Assembly: GCF_013340205.1 (NCBI RefSeq)
Contig: NZ_BJTG01000004.1
Span: forward strand, 248,001-312,000
Reading direction: 5' to 3'
From: Anaeromyxobacter diazotrophicus
GTDB lineage: Bacteria; Myxococcota; Myxococcia; Myxococcales; Anaeromyxobacteraceae
DNA length: 64,000 bases
Shown: positions 1 to 9,985 of the stretch, in pieces
Numbering within the stretch: the first letter of the stretch is position 1
Layout: each line of letters opens with the position of its first letter
Made by a program: the position numbers and the translations under genes
The notes under the pieces: model-generated
Databases searched by the model: none
What the model saw: the letters and a program-made list of their open reading frames with translations, nothing else
What the model was told of the DNA's origin: nothing

Positions 1-828
1 AACGGCTCCAACGAGCTGCTCGAGCTCGTGGTCCGCACCTTCGTGGCCGAGGGCGAGGAGACGCTCACGGCCGAGGGGAGCTTCGTGGTGTACCGGCTCG
101 CCAGCCAGGCCCACGGGCGGCGCTGCGTCGAGGCCCCCATGCGCGAGCGCCGGTACGACCTGCGCGCGCTGGCCGAGCGGCTCTCGCGCCGGACCCGTGT
201 CGTCTTCCTCGCCAACCCCGACAACCCCAACGGCACCTACTTCTCCGAGGCGGAGCTGCGCGCGTTCCTGGAGGCCGTCCCGCGCGACGTGCTGGTGGTG
301 CTGGACGAGGCGTACGTCGAGTTCGTCGACGCGAAGGACTTCCCCGACGCGCTGGCGCTGCGCCGCCGCTTCCCGCAGCTCGCCGTCTCGCGCACCTTCT
401 CCAAGATCTACGGGCTGGCCGGGCTGCGCCTCGGCTACCTGGTGGCGAGCCCGGAGGTGGTGGCCTTCCTCGACCGCGTGCGCGCCCCGTTCAACACCAG
501 CCTGCCGGCGCAGGCGGCGGGCGTGGCGGCGCTCGAGGACGAGGAGCACCTGGCCCGCAGCCGCGCGCTGGTGGCGAGCGAGCGGCCCTTCCTCTCCGCC
601 GGCCTGCGCGCGCTCGGCGCGACCGTGTGGCCGTCGCAGACGAACTTCGTGCTGGCCGACTTCCCCGGCCGCCCCGGCGGCGCGCTCTTCGAGGCGCTCC
701 TGCGCGAGGGCGTGGTGGTGCGGCCCATGGGCGGCTACGGGATGCCCACCGGCCAGCGGATCACCCTCGGCCTGCGCGCGGAGAACGAGAAGCTGCTCGG
801 CGCGCTGAAGAAGCTCCTCCGCGCATGA
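1..828 (+). CDS. hisC: Histidinol-phosphate aminotransferase, 5' end outside window
   Basis: PLP-dependent class I/II aminotransferase that makes histidinol phosphate from imidazole-acetol phosphate and glutamate in histidine synthesis. The frame is open from base 1, so the N-terminal part is missing; 275 residues remain. The first visible residues, NGSNELLEL, match the conserved HisC segment near the cofactor phosphate site. VVLDEAYVEF carries the aspartate that contacts the PLP ring nitrogen, and SRTFSKIYGLAG holds the Schiff-base lysine (codon 403-405). The stop overlaps the start of cmk (ATGA), so the two are probably translated in a coupled way. A tyrosine/phenylalanine or cobyric-acid aminotransferase is less likely given these motifs. 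Confidence 0.93.
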   Translation, partial: NGSNELLELVVRTFVAEGEETLTAEGSFVVYRLASQAHGRRCVEAPMRERRYDLRALAERLSRRTRVVFLANPDNPNGTYFSEAELRAFLEAVPRDVLVVLDEAYVEFVDAKDFPDALALRRRFPQLAVSRTFSKIYGLAGLRLGYLVASPEVVAFLDRVRAPFNTSLPAQAAGVAALEDEEHLARSRALVASERPFLSAGLRALGATVWPSQTNFVLADFPGRPGGALFEALLREGVVVRPMGGYGMPTGQRITLGLRAENEKLLGALKKLLRA

Positions 829-1619
829 CGAAGCGAACGGCGAGCGGAGGCGGAGCCGGAGGAGGCTCTGCCGGAGCGAGCGGGGGGCATGGGGGGGCAG
901 CAGGCCCCCCCATCTCCAGACGTCCTTTCATCGTCGCCATCGACGGGCCGGCCGGCGCCGGCAAGAGCACCGCCGCCCGCCGGCTGGCGGGGCGGCTCGG
1001 GTTCGCCATGGTGGACACCGGCGCCATCTACCGCGCGGTGGCGCTGGCGGCGACCCGCGCCGGGGTCGCGTTCGACGACGACGCCCGCCTCGGTGACCTC
1101 CTGCCGGGGTTGGCCATCCGCTTCGAGCCCGCGCCCGGGGGCGGCCAGTGCGTGCTGCTCGATGGCGAGGACGTCTCGGCGGAGATCCGGACCGCCCCCA
1201 TCTCGCTCGGCGCGAGCGCCGTCTCCGCCCGGCCGGTGGTGCGCGCCGCGCTCCTCGGCCTGCAGCAGCGGCTCGCCACCGCCGCCGGCCACCGCGGGGC
1301 CGTGCTCGAGGGCCGCGACATCGGGACGGTGGTCTTCCCCGACGCCGACGTGAAGTTCTTCCTCACCGCGACGCCCGAGGTGCGGGCGCGCCGCCGCCAC
1401 GACGAGCTGGTGGCGAAGGGCCAGCCGAGCACGCTCGCGCAGGTGCTCGCGGACCAGCAGAAGCGCGACCGCGACGACAGCGAGCGGGCGGTGGCGCCCC
1501 TGCGTCCGGCGGACGACGCGCTGCTCGTGGACACGAGCGGGCTGCCGCTCGACGGGGTAGTGGAGGCGCTGGCGGACGAGGTCCGGGCCCGGCTGGCCGC
1601 GCGGGCCCAGCCCGGCTAG
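825..1619 (+). CDS. cmk: Cytidylate (CMP/dCMP) kinase
   Basis: Phosphorylates CMP and dCMP with ATP for pyrimidine nucleotide supply. It is 264 residues, somewhat longer than the usual 220-230, because about 27 residues rich in Gly, Ala and Ser precede the kinase core. The core starts with the P-loop DGPAGAGKST, followed by the substrate segment VDTGAIYRAV and the motif EGRDIGTVVFPDADVKFF typical of Cmk. The lid segment ATPEVRARRRHDEL follows. ATG 825 overlaps the hisC stop. No usable start lies closer to the P-loop in this frame. The extension includes a G7/C7 inverted repeat (891-897 and 905-911) that may fold in the mRNA. Confidence 0.93.
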   Translation: MTKRTASGGGAGGGSAGASGGHGGAAGPPISRRPFIVAIDGPAGAGKSTAARRLAGRLGFAMVDTGAIYRAVALAATRAGVAFDDDARLGDLLPGLAIRFEPAPGGGQCVLLDGEDVSAEIRTAPISLGASAVSARPVVRAALLGLQQRLATAAGHRGAVLEGRDIGTVVFPDADVKFFLTATPEVRARRRHDELVAKGQPSTLAQVLADQQKRDRDDSERAVAPLRPADDALLVDTSGLPLDGVVEALADEVRARLAARAQPG

Positions 1620-1631
1620 GATGCGCCGCGG

Positions 1632-2288
1632 ATGGACGGGCTGGAGCGCGCCTACGGACCGAAGGAGTGCGGGAGCTGCCGGCTGTGGCGCCCCATCCTG
1701 GAGGACGAGCGCGGGCCGATCGGCCCCTGCCGCCTGCGCGTCCGCACCGGCGACTTCCCTGGCTCGGCGCCCCGCTGCGAGCGCTACCTGGCGCGGGACG
1801 AGGCGCTGCCGGCCAGGCCCCCGCCGCCCCCGACCCGCCGCCACGCCGCGGCGCCACCGCGCGTGCACCACGCCGAGCCTCTCGCCCCCGGGCAAGGACC
1901 GGGTGGGGCCGCGCTGGACCACGACATCCCCGAGGAGATCCTCCACATGACGCGCGAGGAGTTCGCCCAGGCCATCCGCGACGTGCTGCGCGAGGAGCAG
2001 GCGCAGGTGCAGCTCTCGCCCAAGTGGGAGGGCGGCACCGCGCTGCTGAAGCCGCGCGACCCGGCCCTGCAGGCCAAGGAGATCCCGCTCGACCAGCTGT
2101 TCCACAAGGTGGTCATGGTGCGCGACCGGCTCCGGGTGCTGGAGCAGAAGATCAACGCGCACGACAAGCTCACCGACGCCGAGAAGGTCGATCTCCAGTC
2201 CTACGTGACGAAGTGCTACGGCTCGCTCACCACCTTCAACGTGCTCTTCCGCGACGAGCGCGACCGGTTCGTCGGCGAGAAGGCGTGA
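1632..2288 (+). CDS. Conserved hypothetical protein with N-terminal Cys cluster
   Basis: Not recognised; 218 residues. The N-terminal 55 residues contain spaced cysteines (CGSCRLW at 14-17, then single Cys near 34 and 50) that could bind zinc or another metal. A proline-rich linker of about 40 residues follows. The C-terminal half is charged and helical (EEILHMTREEFAQAIRDVL, then DQLFHKVVMVRDRLRVLEQK) and may form a coiled coil. There is no Shine-Dalgarno sequence; a TAGGAT box lies 9 bases before ATG 1632, suggesting a leaderless transcript. It lies between cmk and ispH, with no functional inference possible from position. Confidence 0.7.
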   Translation: MDGLERAYGPKECGSCRLWRPILEDERGPIGPCRLRVRTGDFPGSAPRCERYLARDEALPARPPPPPTRRHAAAPPRVHHAEPLAPGQGPGGAALDHDIPEEILHMTREEFAQAIRDVLREEQAQVQLSPKWEGGTALLKPRDPALQAKEIPLDQLFHKVVMVRDRLRVLEQKINAHDKLTDAEKVDLQSYVTKCYGSLTTFNVLFRDERDRFVGEKA

Positions 2289-2375
2289 GCCGAGCGGCCC
2301 GCCCGCGGCGTTGCGCGGGCGCGCCCCCGCGGCCATAAAGCAGGCGGACCGAGAGCAGGGAAGGACGGGGTGGGC

Positions 2376-3215
2376 ATGGAAGTCCGCATCGCGAAGACCG
2401 CCGGGTTCTGCTGGGGCGTCCGCCGCACGGTGGACCGGGTGATGGAGGTGGCGGGCGCCGCCAGCAACCCGGTCGTCACGCTCGGCCCCATCATCCACAA
2501 CCCGCAGGCCGTCGAGCGGATGCGCGCGCAGGGCGTCGGCACCGTCCAGGCCGTGGCCGAGGTGGAGCGCGGGACGACGGTGGTGGTGCGGACCCACGGC
2601 GCGATCCGCTCGGAGCTGCAGGCGGCCAAGGAGCGCGGGCTCTCGGTGGTGGACGGGACCTGCCCGTACGTGAAGTACCCGCAGGCGATGGCCCGCCGCC
2701 TCTCCGGCGAGGGCTACCACGTCGTCGTCGTCGGCGACGCCGCCCACGCCGAGGTGAAGGGCGTCCTGTCCTACGCCGAGGGGCCGTGCACGGTGGTGAA
2801 GCCCGGCGGCCCCATCCCGGAGATCGACGCCAAGCGGGTGGCGGTGCTGGCCCAGACCACCTGCATCGGCGCGGAGTTCGAGCGGGTGGTGGGCGCGCTC
2901 GCGTTGCGGCACCGCGAGGTGCGGGCGGTGAACACGATCTGCAACGACACCGACGAGCGCCAGGCCGACGCGCGCCAGCTCGCCTCCGAGGTGGACGCGG
3001 TGGTGGTGGTGGGCGGGAAGAACAGCGCCAACACCCGCCACCTGGCCGAGCTCTGCCGGCAGATCCAGCCGCGCACCTGGCACGTCGAGACCGAGGAGGA
3101 GCTGCAGCCCGGCTGGTTCGAGGGCTGCAAGGTGGTCGGGCTCTCCGCCGGCGCCTCGACGCCGGACTGGGTGGTCGAGGGCGTGGCGGCTCGCCTGAGG
3201 AGCCTGCCCGCCTAG
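2376..3215 (+). CDS. ispH: 4-hydroxy-3-methylbut-2-enyl diphosphate reductase
   Basis: Last enzyme of the MEP isoprenoid pathway; an iron-sulfur enzyme reducing HMBPP to IPP and DMAPP. The three cluster-binding cysteines are present: C12 in TAGFCWGV, C96 in DGTCPYV and C189 in NTICNDT. The conserved histidine segments LGPIIHNPQ and VVRTHGA and the ending SAGASTPDWVVE are also seen. Its 279 residues are normal for the short bacterial form. ATG 2376 has a GGAAGG-type ribosome site about 11 bases upstream; a GTG two codons earlier (2370) is an alternative start. It is a single gene before rpsA. Confidence 0.95.
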   Translation: MEVRIAKTAGFCWGVRRTVDRVMEVAGAASNPVVTLGPIIHNPQAVERMRAQGVGTVQAVAEVERGTTVVVRTHGAIRSELQAAKERGLSVVDGTCPYVKYPQAMARRLSGEGYHVVVVGDAAHAEVKGVLSYAEGPCTVVKPGGPIPEIDAKRVAVLAQTTCIGAEFERVVGALALRHREVRAVNTICNDTDERQADARQLASEVDAVVVVGGKNSANTRHLAELCRQIQPRTWHVETEEELQPGWFEGCKVVGLSAGASTPDWVVEGVAARLRSLPA

Positions 3216-3248
3216 CGGGGCGCCGCCCGTCCCCCGGCCTGGTGCGCC

Positions 3249-3277
3249 TTGACGGCGCAGGGGCGGCCGGGTAGGTT
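3249..3277 (+). promoter_or_regulatory. Sigma-70-type promoter for rpsA
   Basis: TTGACG (3249-3254) and TAGGTT (3272-3277) are separated by 17 bases. The same -10 sequence is found upstream of gapA in this window. Transcription would begin near 3284, leaving a leader of about 160 bases before rpsA. That is long enough for the autoregulatory leader known for S1 in other bacteria; no specific leader structure was established here. Confidence 0.55.
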
Positions 3278-3447
3278 CCCCCCTTCTTTTTGTAGGCTGG
3301 GGTGTGCCCGGCTTACGAGCGCCACCGCCTCGCTCCCCGGACGGACCGGCGCGCCTCAGACCAGGGGTCAAACGAAGCAGACTTCCGGCGGCGCCTCCTC
3401 ACCCTCGGCGCCCCGCCAGCCCGCGCGAGAGATAGAGCCCGAACCGA

Positions 3448-5151
<1,704 letters not shown>

Positions 5152-5178
5152 CCGGCCTCGCGCCGTCGAAACACCGAG

Positions 5179-5211
5179 CGGGCGGTCCTCCGGGGCCGCC
5201 CGTCTTCTTTT
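5179..5211 (+). terminator. Intrinsic terminator after rpsA
   Basis: A 7-bp stem CGGGCGG / CCGCCCG (5179-5185 and 5196-5202) with a 10-base loop is followed by TCTTCTTTT. It lies 28 bases past the rpsA stop, as expected for a factor-independent terminator. Confidence 0.85.
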
Positions 5212-5321
5212 GCGCGGAGCGTACGGCCGCCACGCCGCCGGCTCGTCCCCCCACCGGAGCCGCCGCTCGGGGTGGTGGCCGCGCCCTGCCCCCGCTAACG
5301 AAGCGGCCGGAGGAGGCGACC

Positions 5322-5531
5322 ATGAAGGACTTCCACTGCAGCGACGCCGGGATGAAGTGCGACTTCGTAGCCCGCGGCGAGTCGAAGGACGAGATCCTGC
5401 GCCAGGCGGGTCAGCACGCGCAGCAGGCGCACCAGATGACGGTCACGCCGGAGCTGGCGAAGAAGGTCGAGACCCTCATCCACGACGAGGGGAGCGAGGA
5501 GCACCGCCGCTCCATGGCGGCCCGGCACTAG
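5322..5531 (+). CDS. Small DUF1059-family protein
   Basis: A 69-residue protein starting MKDFHCSDAGMKCDF, the pattern of the DUF1059 family of small predicted metal-binding proteins; their function is unknown. Two cysteines near the N-terminus (C6 and C13) and several histidines (HAQQAHQM) could bind a metal. GGAGGAG at 5309-5315 is well placed before ATG 5322. It lies 8 bases before the cytochrome b-like gene, so they may share a transcript, though the functional link is unclear. Confidence 0.75.
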   Translation: MKDFHCSDAGMKCDFVARGESKDEILRQAGQHAQQAHQMTVTPELAKKVETLIHDEGSEEHRRSMAARH

Positions 5532-5539
5532 CGCCCGCG

Positions 5540-6247
5540 ATGCAGCCCGCTCCAGAGCTCGGGCACCGGCCGGGGCGCACCCCGGCCGGCCCCCGGCGCC
5601 CCCAGCCGGCGCTCATCCGCGCCACGCACTGGGCGAACGTCGTCCTCTTCGTCATCCTGGCGGGGAGCGGGCTCCGCATCCTGGCCGCCTACCCGCGGCT
5701 GGGCGAGCGCGGGCAGGACTACGGCTGGTACCCGTTCCAGGGGGCGAGCCCGCCCGCCGTGCTCACCCTGGGCGGCTGGCTCGCCGGCGCGCGCCACTGG
5801 CACTTCGCGTTCGCCTGGCTCTTCGCCGCGAACGCCCTCGTCTACGCGGTCTACTTCTTCGCGAGCGGGGAGTGGCGGCGCCGCCTCTTCTTCCCGCGCC
5901 GGGACGCGCGCAACGCCTGGGGGACCTTGCTCCACGACCTCCGGCTCCGGCGGGCCGCGCCGCCCCCGGTCGGGCTGTACAACGGCATGCAGCGGCTCAG
6001 CTACACCGGGGTGCTCGCCGCCGCGCCGCTGCTCGTCCTGTCCGGGCTCGCCCTCTACAAGCCGGTGCAGCTGCCGCACCTCACCGCGCTCCTCGGGGGG
6101 TACGACGCGGCGCGCGCCCTCCACCTGCTGGTGCTGGCGGCGCTGGCGCTCTTCACCGTCGTGCACGTCGTCCAGGTGGCGCTCCACCCGCGCACGCTCG
6201 CCGACATGACCCTGGGCGGCCGGCCGCGCGCGGAGACGCGCTCGTGA
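5540..6247 (+). CDS. Cytochrome b561-like membrane subunit
   Basis: 235-residue membrane protein of the cytochrome b561 / Ni-hydrogenase b-subunit / thiosulfate-reductase b type. Four membrane segments are visible: around ANVVLFVILAGSGL, HFAFAWLFAANALVYAVYFF, LAAAPLLVLSGLAL and LHLLVLAALALFTVVHVV. Histidines in ATHWANV, RHWHFAF, RALHLLV and VVHVVQV are candidate haem ligands. Its stop overlaps the GTG start of a sulfite-oxidase-fold oxidoreductase, so the two likely form a complex in which the haem protein exchanges electrons between the quinone pool and the periplasmic molybdoenzyme. The exact substrate cannot be told from sequence. Confidence 0.82.
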   Translation: MQPAPELGHRPGRTPAGPRRPQPALIRATHWANVVLFVILAGSGLRILAAYPRLGERGQDYGWYPFQGASPPAVLTLGGWLAGARHWHFAFAWLFAANALVYAVYFFASGEWRRRLFFPRRDARNAWGTLLHDLRLRRAAPPPVGLYNGMQRLSYTGVLAAAPLLVLSGLALYKPVQLPHLTALLGGYDAARALHLLVLAALALFTVVHVVQVALHPRTLADMTLGGRPRAETRS

Positions 6248-6939
6248 GCGGCTCGACGCGTCGGCGCTTCCTCGCCGGAGCCGGGCTGGCCGCGCTGGGC
6301 GGGCTCGCCTGCGACGGCCGGCGCCCGCAGGCGGGCTTCCTCGGCCTCATGGAGCGCGCCAACGAGCGCTTCCAGCGGGCGCTCTTCGACCCCCGGCGGC
6401 TCGCCCCCGAGCTGCCCGAGGAGGAGGAGAGCGATCCGGCCGACTTCCCCGCCTACCGGATCGGCGCGGTCTACCCGCCGCCGCCGGCCGGCTGGGCGCT
6501 GCGGGTGACCGGCCTCGTCGCGCGGCCGCTCGCGCTCGGCCTGGACGACCTGCGGCGCCTCCCGGCGGCGCGCACCCGCGTCCGGCACCACTGCGTGGAG
6601 GGCTGGTCGGCGGTGGCCTCCTGGGACGGGGTGCGGCTCTCGGAGGTGGCGCGGCTCGCCGGCGTCGACCCGCGCGCCCGCTACGTCGAGTTCCGCTCCT
6701 TCGAGCCCGGCTACTTCTCCTCCTGGGACCTCGAGAGCGCGCTCCACCCGCAGACGCTCCTCGCCTACGGCATGAACGGCGCGCCGCTCGCCCGGGAGTA
6801 CGGGGCGCCGCTCCGCCTCTACTCGGCGGTGAAGCTCGGCTACAAGATGGTGAAGTACCTCGCGGAGGTGAGCTTCCTGCCGGTGCGCACCGGCGGGTAC
6901 TGGGAGGACCAGGGCTACGAGTGGTTCGCGGGCGTCTGA
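6244..6939 (+). CDS. Tat-exported molybdopterin oxidoreductase (sulfite oxidase fold)
   Basis: 231 residues beginning with a Tat signal: STRRRFLAG and then a hydrophobic stretch ending LGGLAC, which could also serve as a lipobox. The mature part has the SUOX/MsrP fold: HHCVEGWSAVASWDGV contains the cysteine expected to bind molybdenum, and AREYGAPLRLYSAVKLGYK is the conserved segment near the pterin. It starts with GTG 6244, overlapping the stop of the cytochrome b gene, an arrangement like MsrP/MsrQ. Substrate may be methionine sulfoxide, sulfite or another small oxide; this is inference. Confidence 0.85.
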   Translation: MSGSTRRRFLAGAGLAALGGLACDGRRPQAGFLGLMERANERFQRALFDPRRLAPELPEEEESDPADFPAYRIGAVYPPPPAGWALRVTGLVARPLALGLDDLRRLPAARTRVRHHCVEGWSAVASWDGVRLSEVARLAGVDPRARYVEFRSFEPGYFSSWDLESALHPQTLLAYGMNGAPLAREYGAPLRLYSAVKLGYKMVKYLAEVSFLPVRTGGYWEDQGYEWFAGV

Positions 6940-6994
6940 GCGCGCCCGTGTTCCGGTTGCGGCGCCGCGGCGCGCGTGCTTACCTGTCCGCGCC

Positions 6995-8131
6995 ATGAGC
7001 GAAGAGCAGAAGCCTCCCGAAGGCGCCGGGCCGTCCGCCAGCCCCGGCGAGCCCCTCCCCACCTCGCCGCCGCCCCCTCCGGCCGCCCCCGCCGGCCAGG
7101 CCTCGCAGCCGAGCTGGGGCGGACCGCCGCCGGTCCCGCCGGCGCCGGCGACCTGGGCCGCGGCGCCCCCGCCCGTCCTCCCGCCGCCGGCCCCGCCGCG
7201 GCGCGACCGGGCCGCGCTGGCGGTGGTGCTCTTCGTCTTCGGCGGCCTGCTGGTCGTGTTCTTCGCCTTCCTGCTGCTCGCCTACGGCGCGGTGCGAGGG
7301 GAGGGGCCGCGGCTCGGCGGCGGCCCGCGCATCGGGGTGGTGGAGGTGAAGGGCGAGATCGGCGCCGGCGCGCGCGGCTCGGTCGACCCCGACGAGACGC
7401 TCCGGGTCATCAAGCGCTACCTCGACGACGCCGACATGAAGGCGATCGTGGTCCGGATCGACTCGCCCGGCGGCGCGGTGGCGCCGAGCCAGGAGATCTA
7501 CGACGAGCTCAAGAAGCTCGCCGAGAAGAAGACCGTGGTGTGCTCGATGGGGAACCTGGCCGCGTCGGGCGGCTTCTACATCGCCATGGCCTGCCCGCAC
7601 ATCCTGGCCGAGCCCGGCACGCTCACCGGCTCCATCGGCGTCATCTCGCAGTTCGCCAACGTGAAGGGGCTCGCCGAGCGCTTCAACGTGAAGATGGAGA
7701 CGATCAAGAGCGGCAAGCTCAAGGACGCCGGCAACCCGTTCCGCGACATGACGGCGGAGGACCGCGCCTACTGGCAGTCGCTCATCGACCAGGTCTACCT
7801 CCAGTTCCTGCAGGCGGTGGTGGAGTCGCGCGACCTGCCGGAGGCCGAGGTGCGCAAGATCGCCGACGGCCGCGTCCTCACCGGCCAGCAGGCGCAGGAG
7901 CTCGGCCTCATCGACGAGCTCGGCAACTTCAACGACGCGGTGGACACCGCCAAGGAGGAGGCCGGGCTCACCGGCGAGCCGCGCCTGGTCTACCCGCCCG
8001 AGGGGCGCTCGCGCATCTTCGAGGAGCTGCTCGGCGGCGCCGTGCACTCGGTGGCGGACGCGGTGCGGAGCGAGATCCACCACGAGGCCGGGGCCGCGGC
8101 CTCTCCCGGCGTGTACTACCTCGCGAGGTAG
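6995..8131 (+). CDS. sppA: Signal peptide peptidase SppA (S49, short form)
   Basis: Membrane-anchored serine protease that degrades cleaved signal peptides. Its 378 residues comprise a Pro/Ala-rich cytoplasmic N-terminus (about 70 residues), one membrane segment (LAVVLFVFGGLLVVFFAFLL) and a single S49 domain. The nucleophile is the serine near residue 191 in NLAASGGFYIAMAC. The catalytic lysine is probably in SGKLKDAGNP about 50 residues later, the spacing of short bacterial SppA. A TTGCGG-N18-TACCTG promoter ends 8 bases before ATG 6995 and there is no ribosome site, so the transcript may be leaderless. The HIT gene follows after 3 bases. Confidence 0.9.
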   Translation: MSEEQKPPEGAGPSASPGEPLPTSPPPPPAAPAGQASQPSWGGPPPVPPAPATWAAAPPPVLPPPAPPRRDRAALAVVLFVFGGLLVVFFAFLLLAYGAVRGEGPRLGGGPRIGVVEVKGEIGAGARGSVDPDETLRVIKRYLDDADMKAIVVRIDSPGGAVAPSQEIYDELKKLAEKKTVVCSMGNLAASGGFYIAMACPHILAEPGTLTGSIGVISQFANVKGLAERFNVKMETIKSGKLKDAGNPFRDMTAEDRAYWQSLIDQVYLQFLQAVVESRDLPEAEVRKIADGRVLTGQQAQELGLIDELGNFNDAVDTAKEEAGLTGEPRLVYPPEGRSRIFEELLGGAVHSVADAVRSEIHHEAGAAASPGVYYLAR

Positions 8132-8134
8132 CAG

Positions 8135-8785
8135 ATGCCCGCCTCGCGCTCGGGAGCCGGTTCGGGGTCACGGTCGTCGGGCTCGACCTCGCGGTCGAGG
8201 TCGGGTTCGGGCTCGCGGTCCGGATCGCGGTCGAGCTCGCGATCGCGGTCGCGGTCGAAGCCGGCCTCACGCGCGCCGTCTCCCTCGCCGCCGCCCCCCC
8301 AGCGCCTCTGGGCCCCCTGGCGCCTCGAGTTCATCCACGCCCCCAAGCCGTCCGGCTGCATCTTCTGCCGCTTCCCCTCCGAGCCCGAGGCGAACGACCG
8401 GCAGAACCTGGTCGTCCACCGCAGCGCGCGCTCGTTCGCGGTGCTGAACCGCTACCCCTACAACTCGGGCCACCTCATGGTGATCCCGCGCGCCCACGTC
8501 GCCGACCTCGACCTGCTCGGCGCGGAGGAGCTCCACGACCTGCACGAGGAGCTCCGGCTCGCCTCCCGGGTCCTGCGCGCCACCTACCAGCCGGAGGGGC
8601 TCAACATCGGGATGAACCTGGGCCGGGTGGCGGGCGCCGGCATCGCCGACCACCTCCACTACCACCTCGTCCCGCGCTGGAACGGCGACACGAACTTCAT
8701 GCCGGTGCTGGCGGACACGCGGGTCATGATCGAGCACCTCGACGGCGCCTGGCAGCGGCTGCGCGCGGGGTTCGAGCGGGCGTGA
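8135..8785 (+). CDS. HIT-family nucleotide hydrolase/transferase with Arg/Ser-rich N-terminus
   Basis: 216 residues. Residues from about 58 on are a HIT domain of the AP4A-phosphorylase/hydrolase type. CIFCRF may hold zinc, NRYPYNSGHLMVIPRAH is the conserved core, and ADHLHYHLVPRW carries the HxHxH triad whose middle histidine forms the nucleotidyl intermediate. The first 50 residues are almost only Ser, Arg and Gly, encoded by a degenerate hexanucleotide repeat; this is not part of the family. GAGGT at 8124-8128 is a plausible ribosome site for ATG 8135. A shorter protein starting inside the repeat cannot be excluded, but no good start is seen there. Confidence 0.85.
   Translation: MPASRSGAGSGSRSSGSTSRSRSGSGSRSGSRSSSRSRSRSKPASRAPSPSPPPPQRLWAPWRLEFIHAPKPSGCIFCRFPSEPEANDRQNLVVHRSARSFAVLNRYPYNSGHLMVIPRAHVADLDLLGAEELHDLHEELRLASRVLRATYQPEGLNIGMNLGRVAGAGIADHLHYHLVPRWNGDTNFMPVLADTRVMIEHLDGAWQRLRAGFERA
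8143..8260 (+). repeat. Degenerate hexanucleotide (TCGNGG-like) repeat in coding DNA
   Basis: Roughly 17-19 units of a six-base pattern, such as TCGCGG, TCGAGG and TCGGGC, run through the 5' end of the HIT gene and encode alternating Ser, Arg and Gly. Because the unit is six bases, gain or loss of units keeps the reading frame. A related six-base array occurs at 12211-12300. Confidence 0.75.
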
Positions 8786-9894
8786 CGCGGCAGGGCTGGC
8801 TGCTCGCCGCGATCGCGCTCCTGGGCGCGGCGCTCGCCCTGCTCGCCGACCGCTGGTGGCGCCGCCGCCAGGAGGCCCGCGCCTACCTGCGCGGCGTGCG
8901 GTACGTCCTCTCCGACGACCCCGACGCGGCCATCGCGGCGCTCTCCGACGCGGCGCAGCTCGGGACCCCGGAGGCGGTCGAGACCTACCTGGCGCTGGGG
9001 GCGCTCTTCCGGCGCACCGGCGACCTCGCCCACGCCATCCGGCTGCACCGCAACATGCTGCTCCGGCCCGGGCTCGAGCCGGCGCGGCGGGTCGAGGTGG
9101 AGCGGGAGCTGGCGCACGACTACCGGCGCGGCGGCATGCTGGAGGAGGCGCTCGCCGCCTACCGGGTGCTGGCGGACCAGGGCGACCGCGCGGCGCGCGA
9201 GGGGCTGCGCGACGTGCTCGTCGACCTGGGGCGGCTGGCCGAGGCGGCCGGCGTCCAGCGGCAGCTCTCGTCCCGCGCCGAGGACCCGCTCCTCGCGCAC
9301 CTGCTGGCGGCCCAGGCCCGCGGCGAGCTCGCCGCCGACGTGGAGCGGGGCCGGGCGGCCGCGCTGGCGGCGGTGACGGCGGCGCCCAGGAGCGCCGACG
9401 CGCTCCTGGCGCTGGCGGAGGCGCAGGGCGCCGCCGGGCTGGCGCCCGACGCCGCCGAGGCCATCGGCGCCGCGCTGGACGAGGACCCCGGGGCGGCGCT
9501 CCTGGCGTGGCCGGCGCTCCAGGCCGCGGGCGTGGCCGCCGCGCTGCCCCTGGTCGAGGCGCGCCTCGCGCTCGCGCCCGACGACGCCCCCCTCCACTAC
9601 CTGCGCGGCCGGGTCCTGCAGCGGGCCGGGCGGACGCCCGAGGCGGCGGCGGCGCTGCGCCGCGCGCTCGAGCTCGACGTCACCGGCGAGACCACCCTCG
9701 CCATGCGCGACCTGCTGCGCGAGGCGGAGGCGCCCGCGCCCGACGAGCTGGCGGCCCGGCACGACCTGCTCGTGCTGGCGCTCCTGCGCAAGGCGCGCCC
9801 GGTGCGCTGCGCCCGGTGCGGGGCGGAGTCGCCGGTGCGTCAATGGCGGTGCCGCCGCTGCGGGGCGTTCGAGAGCTTCGTGGCCCCGGGCTGA
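8782..9894 (+). CDS. LapB-like TPR protein with C-terminal zinc ribbon
   Basis: 370 residues starting at GTG 8782, overlapping the HIT stop. Order of parts: a membrane segment (GWLLAAIALLGAALALLADRWW), TPR repeats from about residue 40 to 320 (for example TYLALGALFRRTGDLAHAIR and LHYLRGRVLQRAGRTPEAAA), and a C-terminal rubredoxin-like ribbon with two paired cysteines (CARCG and CRRCG). This matches LapB/YciM, the inner-membrane TPR protein that controls LpxC stability and LPS synthesis in enterobacteria, in order and length. Orthology rather than mere similarity is inferred from architecture only. Confidence 0.75.
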   Translation: MTRQGWLLAAIALLGAALALLADRWWRRRQEARAYLRGVRYVLSDDPDAAIAALSDAAQLGTPEAVETYLALGALFRRTGDLAHAIRLHRNMLLRPGLEPARRVEVERELAHDYRRGGMLEEALAAYRVLADQGDRAAREGLRDVLVDLGRLAEAAGVQRQLSSRAEDPLLAHLLAAQARGELAADVERGRAAALAAVTAAPRSADALLALAEAQGAAGLAPDAAEAIGAALDEDPGAALLAWPALQAAGVAAALPLVEARLALAPDDAPLHYLRGRVLQRAGRTPEAAAALRRALELDVTGETTLAMRDLLREAEAPAPDELAARHDLLVLALLRKARPVRCARCGAESPVRQWRCRRCGAFESFVAPG

Positions 9895-9985
9895 GGGCGC
9901 CGCCGGGCCCCGGCGCGCCTTCGCCCGGCCGCCGCCGGCAGGCGAGCCTTGCGCCCCCGGCGGGCGGAGGGTATGCAGCCCCACC

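Noticed and set aside
735-3371. Very long open frame on the minus strand (and many similar ones across the window)
   Set aside because: It lies antisense to cmk, the gene at 1632 and ispH. High GC at third positions of real genes removes stops from the antisense frames; the translation is low-complexity and matches no family.
3216-3447. Riboswitch or T-box in the rpsA leader
   Set aside because: The leader is long, but no known riboswitch core motif was recognised by eye.
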